From positions 1-19,373 of the forward strand of contig JALSUN010000238.1 in the NCBI GenBank assembly GCA_027061425.1: a stretch of 19,373 bases of DNA, written 5' to 3'. The position numbers and the translations under genes were made by a program. The stretch comes from Helicobacteraceae bacterium (GTDB taxonomy: Bacteria > Campylobacterota > Campylobacteria > Campylobacterales > Sulfurimonadaceae). The notes beneath the pieces are model-generated. The model was given only the letters and a program-made list of their open reading frames with translations. It searched no databases and was not told the origin of the DNA. This document shows, in pieces, positions 13,826 through 19,373 of this stretch (its first letter is position 1; each line of letters begins with the position of its first letter).

Positions 13826-14887
13826 TTATAGTACGTCTTCGATGCTCCAGGCGATGGTCTCACCTGCATACATAGGAACCACTTCACCATACTTGGCAGG
13901 TACTTTAAATGGCTCTTGTATTAAAGTGACCTCTTTAAACTCTGGGCAGATACCATAAATACTCTGAGCATTATCAGAAACAAAGCTCTGTAGGTTCTCT
14001 AACTTTCCATGTTTGTCAAAAAGCTCACACAGCACTTGAAGGGCGATAGGTGCGGTAAAGACACCTGCTGCACAACCACACGCCTCTTTAGCATGTTGTG
14101 GGTGCGGTGCAGAGTCAGAACCAAACATCACTTTTGGATGGGCATTGAGTGCAACATTTAAAAGTGCTTCTCTATCTTCTGGACGCTTGGCGATAGGCTT
14201 ACAGAAGAGGTGAGGCTGTAACATACCGCCAGCAACTTCATCTAGAGTAATCAGAAGGTGTTGCACAGTAATGGTTGCATAAAGGTTAGGATACTTGTCT
14301 AACATATCAACCGCTGCTTTAGTGGTGATGTGCTCCATAACGATTTTAAGATCAGGAAAGTTCATCGCTAAAAGCTCATAAATACTCATAAACTCTGCTT
14401 CTCTGTCCATCACAAAACCATCAGTCTCACCATGCACAAGCAGTGGGATGTCCATACGTGCCATCGTCTCTAATGTCTCACGCATCGCTTCGATGTTAAA
14501 GTCACTTACACCACCTTCAGAGTTGGTCGTAATACCCGCAGGATAGAGTTTGATGCCGAAAATATCATCACGAACCTCATCTAAAAAGTCTTCCGAGTAG
14601 TTGTCGTAAAAGAGTGTCATCATCGGTTCGAAATCACCCCCAGTAAGTCCCTCCTCTTCAAAGACTTCATCAAACTCATCTTCTTGAATCTCCAAACCAC
14701 AAGCAAACATGATGCGCTCTTTATAAGCTGTTAACTGCTCTAGTGTCTTCACAGGTGGCACAAGGTTTGGCATGACAACGGCACCTGAAAAGGTGTAAGA
14801 AGTCAGTTTAGCAACATTTTGCAGCATCTCTCCATCACGAAGATGGACATGCATGTCCAGGGGCATTAGTAGTGAGTGTGTTTTCAT
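13826..14887 (-). CDS. pyrC: Dihydroorotase (class II)
   Basis: This enzyme cyclises carbamoyl-aspartate to dihydroorotate in pyrimidine synthesis. The 353-aa sequence has all metal and catalytic residues: H13 and H15 in DMHVHLRDG, K113 (the carboxylated lysine) in GIKLYPAG, H152 in LVHGE, H186 in MEHITTK, and D258 in GSDSAPH. Other family marks are MPNLVPPV and PHLFCKPIAKR. Compared with E. coli PyrC there is an acidic insertion of roughly 17 residues around 64-84 (EIQEDEFDEVFEEEG). Its ATG overlaps the stop of the phosphohexomutase gene by 4 nt (ATGA), so the two are coupled. The next gene is the response regulator, at 19 nt. Confidence 0.97.
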   Translation of the reverse strand: MKTHSLLMPLDMHVHLRDGEMLQNVAKLTSYTFSGAVVMPNLVPPVKTLEQLTAYKERIMFACGLEIQEDEFDEVFEEEGLTGGDFEPMMTLFYDNYSEDFLDEVRDDIFGIKLYPAGITTNSEGGVSDFNIEAMRETLETMARMDIPLLVHGETDGFVMDREAEFMSIYELLAMNFPDLKIVMEHITTKAAVDMLDKYPNLYATITVQHLLITLDEVAGGMLQPHLFCKPIAKRPEDREALLNVALNAHPKVMFGSDSAPHPQHAKEACGCAAGVFTAPIALQVLCELFDKHGKLENLQSFVSDNAQSIYGICPEFKEVTLIQEPFKVPAKYGEVVPMYAGETIAWSIEDVL

Positions 14888-16248
14888 GAACGAACCTTCT
14901 TTTTAGCATTGTCTATTATGGCGTTAAGTGCTGTTTCATAGCGCTTCGCCTCTTGTAAGTCTGTGGACTCGAAACGGGTTACCAGTACCGGAGTTGTGTT
15001 ACTCGCACGTACCAGTCCCCAACCCTTGTCAAATATGACACGAACCCCATCAACATCGATGATGTTTTTGATAGCAGGAAAATCTGCCGGAGGAGTTTTG
15101 AGCGCCTCTTTTATGGCGTCCATAAGGGGGAATTTTTCTTGTTCTGTGGTCTCGACTTTAAGCTCTTCAGTAGAGAAGACCTGTGGAAGTTTTGCTAACT
15201 CTGCATCCAGATCAATCCCATCTTGAATTAGTTCTAACATTCTAAATGTGGCATAGATAGCATCATCGTAACCAAAATAGCGGTGTTTGAAAAAGATGTG
15301 ACCACTCACTTCACAAGCAAGGTCTGCGTTGGTCTCTTTCATCTTGACTTTCAGGTTAGAGTGTCCTGTTTTGTACATGATGGCAGTAGCGCCACGTTTT
15401 TCAAGTTCGTCATACATCACTTGAGAGCACTTCACCTCACCGATGACCGTAGGGTTCTCCATCTTCATGGAGTAAAGCAGTGCCATCTGGTCACCCTTGA
15501 TGTTGTTTTTGTGTGTCAGTACTGCGATACGGTCAGCGTCTCCATCATAAGCGAAGGCGATGTCACCTTGTGCCTCTAACATCTTTTTCACATCAACCAA
15601 GTTGTGCTCGTCTGAAGGATCTGGGTGGTGGTTAGGGAAAGTACCATCAGGATCAACATACATACCTGTAGCGTCAAGGCCAAGGCCTTCAAAAATATCT
15701 ACTATCGAGACACCTGCAACACCATTTCCACAGTCATAAACGATGCGCTCTTTCATCCCTTTAAGATGGGCGAACTCTTTAAGCATAAAGTTTTTGTAAC
15801 GCTCTAAAGCATCAATCTCTATCACCTTACGTTCTCTCTTTTCAGGGAGTTCTAAAGTCTCTACTTCACGACCAAGTGCATAAATCTGTTCACTGAAAAA
15901 TGGTGCTTTGTCTACTGTGATTTTAAGACCATTGTACTCAGGAGGGTTGTGAGAACCTGTAATCATTACAGATGCAGTAGGTGTAATACCATCCCACTCT
16001 TGATAGTTGGTAAAGTAGTTCACTGGCGTAGGAACAAGACCCATCCCAAGCACTGTTTTACCCCCCGCATTAAGACCCGCTACAAGGTATTCAAAAAGTT
16101 TAGGTGAATGCGAACGCGCGTCATAACCTACCGCCACGTACTTACCATCGATATGCTTTGAGAGTGCATAACCTATCTTAGTCACACTTTCTTCATTTAA
16201 CTCTTTTTCAAAAATACCACGGATATCATATTCTCTATATATACTCAC
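14884..16248 (-). CDS. Phosphomannomutase/phosphoglucomutase (AlgC/ManB type)
   Basis: The 454-aa cytoplasmic enzyme interconverts hexose 1- and 6-phosphates for sugar nucleotides used in lipopolysaccharide, glycans or glycogen. It has the four alpha-D-phosphohexomutase signatures in order: phosphoserine S99 in TGSHNPPEYNG, the metal loop DGDADR, the sugar loop CEVSGHIFF, and the phosphate loop RASNTTPVL. The overall match is to the dual-specificity PMM/PGM family, so I leave out a symbol. The start codon is GTG at 16248, confirmed by AGGAG 7 nt upstream and the conserved YREYDIRGIF opening. A TATAAT at 16281-16276 marks a likely promoter, making this the first gene of a long transcript through pyrC. 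Confidence 0.95.
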   Translation of the reverse strand: MSIYREYDIRGIFEKELNEESVTKIGYALSKHIDGKYVAVGYDARSHSPKLFEYLVAGLNAGGKTVLGMGLVPTPVNYFTNYQEWDGITPTASVMITGSHNPPEYNGLKITVDKAPFFSEQIYALGREVETLELPEKRERKVIEIDALERYKNFMLKEFAHLKGMKERIVYDCGNGVAGVSIVDIFEGLGLDATGMYVDPDGTFPNHHPDPSDEHNLVDVKKMLEAQGDIAFAYDGDADRIAVLTHKNNIKGDQMALLYSMKMENPTVIGEVKCSQVMYDELEKRGATAIMYKTGHSNLKVKMKETNADLACEVSGHIFFKHRYFGYDDAIYATFRMLELIQDGIDLDAELAKLPQVFSTEELKVETTEQEKFPLMDAIKEALKTPPADFPAIKNIIDVDGVRVIFDKGWGLVRASNTTPVLVTRFESTDLQEAKRYETALNAIIDNAKKKVRS

Positions 16249-16275
16249 AAATTTCTCCTGATCATTAATGGCATT

Positions 16276-16281
16276 ATTATA
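16276..16281 (-). promoter_or_regulatory. -10 box for the phosphohexomutase-pyrC-RR-HK-exbBD run
   Basis: Read leftwards, 16281-16276 is exactly TATAAT. Initiation near 16269 would give a leader of about 21 nt that holds the AGGAG ribosome site before the GTG start. No convincing -35 is visible. Confidence 0.5.
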
Positions 16282-16311
16282 GATAAAAGTTGTTGTATAT
16301 GGTGTTAAACA

Positions 16312-17061
16312 TCACTTTAAACGGTACATTATAGGTACATGAAGGTAAAGCGTCTCCTCAGGAAGTGGAAATTTACCTCGTAGCCGCTCTATAGTGGTAA
16401 TAGCGGCCTTGGCGAGTAACTTCTTTTTAGCTGACTCTATTTTAATCTCTTTAACCTCACCTTTTGTTGTTAAGATGAAACTCACCACAACTTTACCTTC
16501 CATATGACGTTTACGTGCCATTCGTGGGTAGTAGAGGTGCTCTCTTAACAATGCCATAATTTCTGCTAAATGTTTTTGAACATATGCTTCTTCAGCACTT
16601 ACTGTAGGTTGGGCAATAGCTTTTACAATAGCAGGTGTTAAAGTCGCGGGCGCACTCGGCGTGACAACCACCTCTTTTGGTTCTTCTTTCGGAGGTTGTG
16701 GTTCAGGCGTAACCTCTGTTTCTTCTATAATTTTTTCTTTAGAGGGTGCTTTTTTCAGAGGCACTACTTTTTTAGGGACCCTTTTTTTAACCACTTTTCT
16801 CTTTTTTTGAGGTGGTTTTTTCTTCATTTTTTTAGGGGGTTTGGGCGGTTTTATTTTTTTAGGAGGTGTTTTTTTAGCCACTTTTTTGAGAGGTTTGGCT
16901 TGCACTGCTGGCGAAGTGAATTGAGAGAGTTTCACAACCACACGCTTCTCAGGTTGCACTTTTTTTTCAAATGTCATCACAAGCATCAAGATGAAACCAC
17001 CTGCAATACTCAGATGAATGAATAGTGAATATAAAAAAGAGTGCAACTTGTGATTTTTCAT
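16312..17061 (-). CDS. tonB: TonB energy transducer
   Basis: This 249-aa protein has the TonB layout: a single N-terminal membrane helix with the key His (H16 in FIHLSIAGGF), a long Pro/Lys then Pro/Glu spacer (about 55-145), and the C-terminal receptor-binding domain (about 160-249) with YYPRMARKRHMEGKVVVSF and the ending VPIMYRLK. It carries ExbB/ExbD energy to outer-membrane siderophore, haem or vitamin receptors. The spacer is extremely basic in its first half (KK/KPP runs) and acidic in its second. No ribosome site precedes the ATG; TATACT lies 7 nt before it, so it may be leaderless. feoB ends 42 nt upstream without a clear terminator, so read-through from feoAB is also possible. Confidence 0.95.
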   Translation of the reverse strand: MKNHKLHSFLYSLFIHLSIAGGFILMLVMTFEKKVQPEKRVVVKLSQFTSPAVQAKPLKKVAKKTPPKKIKPPKPPKKMKKKPPQKKRKVVKKRVPKKVVPLKKAPSKEKIIEETEVTPEPQPPKEEPKEVVVTPSAPATLTPAIVKAIAQPTVSAEEAYVQKHLAEIMALLREHLYYPRMARKRHMEGKVVVSFILTTKGEVKEIKIESAKKKLLAKAAITTIERLRGKFPLPEETLYLHVPIMYRLK

Positions 17062-17068
17062 AGGCCAT

Positions 17069-17074
17069 AGTATA
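17069..17074 (-). promoter_or_regulatory. -10-like box immediately before tonB
   Basis: Read leftwards, 17074-17069 is TATACT, followed by seven bases and the tonB ATG. Standard spacing would start the transcript at the initiation codon. One mismatch to consensus and no -35. Confidence 0.35.
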
Positions 17075-17103
17075 CAGATGGAAGATTAATTCATCTCCAC
17101 CCT

Positions 17104-19242
17104 TTAAAAGAGCAAGGCGACCCTGTACGCGATAAATGACAGAACATAAGCTGTGATGGTCGTAAAAACAAAGAGATAAACAAAGTACTTGATCCCACCA
17201 GCTTCACGGGTAAAGACTACTGAAGCTGCCAGACACGGCAGGTAAATCATCACAAAGACAATGAATGCTACACCCGAGGCAAAAGAGATGTTTTTACTGA
17301 TAGCTGTTGCTAAAGACTGACTCTCCTGATCCACCGCATCTCCCATAGAGTAGAGTACACCAAGTGTTGAGACGACAACTTCTTTAGCTGCAAGTCCAGC
17401 CTGTAGTGCTACTGTCATCTTCCAGTCAAAGCCCAGTGGCTCAAAAGCGGGTTCCATAAACTTACCGATCTGCCCCAAATAACTCTGAGCGAGTTGCGCT
17501 TCTTGGAGTTTATTGGTCAGGTTATTTTTCTCTGCTTCGTTAGCAACCTGTGCTACTTCAACCGCATAGCTGCTATTCAGTTCTTCGTTATGAGGATAAT
17601 TGCTTAAAAACCAGACTAACATGGTCGCAGCGGCGATGAACGTACCCGCTTTTTTCAGGTACATCCAGGTCTTTGTCATCACCGTGTGCCAAATGAGTTT
17701 GAACGAAGGCAGACGGTACTTTGGCATCTCCATGACAAAAGGCTCATCCGCCCCTTTAAAGGCAGTCATCTTCAGTATTTTCGCTGCTGCCAGTCCAATC
17801 ATAGCACCTGAGATGTAGATGGCAAAAAGAACATTACCCGCTACACTCTCCGCAAAGAACGCACCCGAGAAAAGGACATAGACCGGAAGTCTTGCACCAC
17901 AACTCATAAAGCCGATGATAAAGAGCGTCAGCAAACGGTCTCTGTCATTTTTCAAAATACGTGCAGACATATAGGCTGGGATAGAGCACCCGAACCCTGT
18001 CACTAGAGGAATAAACGACTGTCCATGCAGACCAAACTTGTGGAAAAAACCATCAAGTAAAAAAGCCACACGAGACATGTAACCAGTAGACTCCAAAAGA
18101 GCGATACCGATGAATAAAATCATAATATTGGGCACAAACATCACAACCGCACCTACACCCGCAATAAGACCATCAACAATAAGCGAACGCATATCATCAT
18201 TACTGATCGTAGCCCCTACAACATCTCCAAACCAGGTAAAGAAGTTAGCGATCCACTCCATAGGGATAGAACCAATTTCAAAGGTAAGCTGAAAGAGTGT
18301 CCACATAAAAAAGAGAAAGATAGGGATCCCGAAAAGGGGATGGATAAGCACATTATCTATACGCTCCGTCACTGTTTTTTTGATGATCTTAAATTTTTTC
18401 TCTTTGACCACCTCGGTGATAACTCCCCGGTTAAAAGCGGCATACTCTTCAGCAAAGATCTCTTTGATGTCTTCTGAGTCATGGTGCAATTCTATATGCT
18501 TGTCGGCTTCGATGAGCATGGGTTGTAATTCAGTCCAGAGAGGATTGTCATGAAGTACACGGTAGGTCTTAGTCTCGTTTTGCAATAAGTTGACTGCTAT
18601 ATTACGGTTAGAGATCGCTGCTTTAAAATGGTGACGATCAAGATAACCTTGGATCTGTGATATCTCCTCTTCTACTGCTTCAGAGAAGATAAGTTTTGGT
18701 TCAACTATATCTGCCTCATGCACAGCTATGACAGCATCCATAAGTTCGTCTAATCCGAGTTTCGATACGGCTGAAACACGTACAGCAGGCAGGTCTAAAA
18801 GCTGAGAGAGGTACTCTGCATCGATCTCGATGCCCTCTTTTTCTGCCTCATCACTCATGTTTAGTGCCAGAACCATCTTTTTACTCATGGTCATCAACTC
18901 TGCAGTCAGTTGCAGGTTCTTTTCCAAGTTGGTGGAGTCGACAACATTGATAACAAGATCATACTCTTCATTACACAAAAAGTCATGGGTCACACGTTCT
19001 TCTATGGTGTAGTTGGTAAAAGCGTAAGTACCTGGAAGGTCGACCACCGTGAAGTGGTAGTTGTTATAGTCAAAAAGGACTTCTGTCTTCTCAACTGTTA
19101 CCCCTGTAAAGTTTCCAACATGCAGGTGCGCATTAGATATAGAGTTAATAAGCATACTCTTACCTACGTTAGGTTGTCCAACCAAAGCTATCTTAATGTG
19201 CTTGGCAATCACAGGACAGGTAGGTGTATTATTTTCCATCAT
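17104..19242 (-). CDS. feoB: Ferrous iron transporter FeoB
   Basis: The 712-aa protein imports Fe(II) across the inner membrane. The N-terminal G domain is complete: G1 GQPNVGKS (22-29), G2 Thr in GVTVEK, G3 DLPG (68-71) and G4 NMSD (128-131). A helical NFeoB region follows (to about 290), then a polytopic membrane part with the two conserved gate motifs (PLFGIPIFLFF..., and FIPLVTGFGCSIPAYM with its cysteine), plus SCGARLPVYV. The length is normal for the family. The ATG at 19242 has GAGGT 6 nt upstream and overlaps feoA by 14 nt, so translation is coupled. tonB follows at 42 nt in the same direction, grouping two iron-related functions. Confidence 0.97.
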   Translation of the reverse strand: MMENNTPTCPVIAKHIKIALVGQPNVGKSMLINSISNAHLHVGNFTGVTVEKTEVLFDYNNYHFTVVDLPGTYAFTNYTIEERVTHDFLCNEEYDLVINVVDSTNLEKNLQLTAELMTMSKKMVLALNMSDEAEKEGIEIDAEYLSQLLDLPAVRVSAVSKLGLDELMDAVIAVHEADIVEPKLIFSEAVEEEISQIQGYLDRHHFKAAISNRNIAVNLLQNETKTYRVLHDNPLWTELQPMLIEADKHIELHHDSEDIKEIFAEEYAAFNRGVITEVVKEKKFKIIKKTVTERIDNVLIHPLFGIPIFLFFMWTLFQLTFEIGSIPMEWIANFFTWFGDVVGATISNDDMRSLIVDGLIAGVGAVVMFVPNIMILFIGIALLESTGYMSRVAFLLDGFFHKFGLHGQSFIPLVTGFGCSIPAYMSARILKNDRDRLLTLFIIGFMSCGARLPVYVLFSGAFFAESVAGNVLFAIYISGAMIGLAAAKILKMTAFKGADEPFVMEMPKYRLPSFKLIWHTVMTKTWMYLKKAGTFIAAATMLVWFLSNYPHNEELNSSYAVEVAQVANEAEKNNLTNKLQEAQLAQSYLGQIGKFMEPAFEPLGFDWKMTVALQAGLAAKEVVVSTLGVLYSMGDAVDQESQSLATAISKNISFASGVAFIVFVMIYLPCLAASVVFTREAGGIKYFVYLFVFTTITAYVLSFIAYRVALLF

Positions 19243-19373
19243 TATCTACCTCGATCATATCAGCCTCTTCTTTACGTAAGGCCAAACGCATTTTTCCAAC
19301 CTTGACCTCAACGGTACTTTTTCTAGGTGCATACTCCAAAAGCGTGACCGTCGCACCCTTCATGATCCCAAAA
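19229..19373 (-). CDS. feoA: FeoA, C-terminal part (5' truncated by window end)
   Basis: The last 47 codons of a short SH3-like protein are visible, reading FGIMKGATVTLLEYAPRKST and ending LRKEEADMIEVDNDGK. The GIMxGxxVxLL opening and the LALRKEEA helix are typical of FeoA, the small cytoplasmic protein that assists FeoB. The stop lies inside feoB: 14 nt are shared, in different frames. The start and promoter, including any Fur site, are beyond the window. Confidence 0.92.
   Translation of the reverse strand, partial: FGIMKGATVTLLEYAPRKSTVEVKVGKMRLALRKEEADMIEVDNDGK

Noticed and set aside
16696..17025. 109-codon plus-strand frame rich in Phe and Arg
   Set aside because: It is the complement of the Lys-rich TonB spacer, which removes stops on the other strand.
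17062..17103. Possible terminator between feoB and tonB
   Set aside because: Only a 5-bp stem with a long loop can be drawn and no T-run follows.
1..19373. tRNA/rRNA genes, CRISPR arrays, insertion sequences, toxin-antitoxin or defence genes
   Set aside because: I saw no cloverleaf, no spaced repeat array, no transposase motif and no defence-type protein; the window is mainly core metabolism, envelope and iron genes.

Overview
This window looks like ordinary chromosome from a free-living Campylobacterota bacterium (Epsilonproteobacteria) of the Sulfurovum/Sulfurimonas kind. The grounds are the ssb-rpsR order, the short ExbB, the compact AT-leaning gene layout with many 1-14 nt overlaps, and the protein sequences themselves. 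The genus is an inference. I see no tRNA, rRNA, CRISPR array, prophage or insertion sequence.

Layout. (1) Bases 1-692, plus strand: 3' end of ssb, a 13-bp perfect hairpin, rpsR and a probable terminator. (2) Bases 693-1130: the only long gene-free stretch. It holds a dRS3-like palindrome and two further hairpins. (3) Bases 1131-2519: a cytoplasmic ankyrin-repeat protein, ending tail-to-tail on a minus-strand outer-membrane protein. (4) Bases 7013 down to 2516, minus strand: a tightly packed run of a 56-aa small gene (6843-7013), a periplasmic DsrE-like protein, a Nudix hydrolase, cmoA, a PepD-type dipeptidase and an M23 peptidase. The outer-membrane protein follows and has its own extended -10. 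(5) Bases 7067-9466: an EamA transporter (plus), a secreted START-domain protein (minus) and an outer-membrane protein (plus). The last two diverge from a 62-bp gap and look leaderless. (6) Bases 19373 down to 9459, minus strand: feoA-feoB, tonB, a phosphohexomutase, pyrC, response regulator, histidine kinase, exbB, exbD and a PAS-GGDEF-EAL protein.

How it fits together. The last block joins ferrous iron uptake (FeoAB) with the Ton energy system (TonB, ExbB, ExbD), but the Ton genes are split by sugar and pyrimidine metabolism genes and a two-component system. From the phosphohexomutase (from 16248) to the EAL protein, junctions are -11 to +19 nt, so this probably forms one transcript that would co-express a two-component system, the Ton motor and a c-di-GMP enzyme. 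The middle block mixes tRNA wobble modification (CmoA) with peptide and peptidoglycan hydrolysis.

I find no clearly new system. The best leads are the unlisted 56-aa gene and its shared divergent promoter, the possible leaderless genes, the two-component/ExbBD/c-di-GMP cluster, and the tandem 14-mer inside the response regulator N-terminus.
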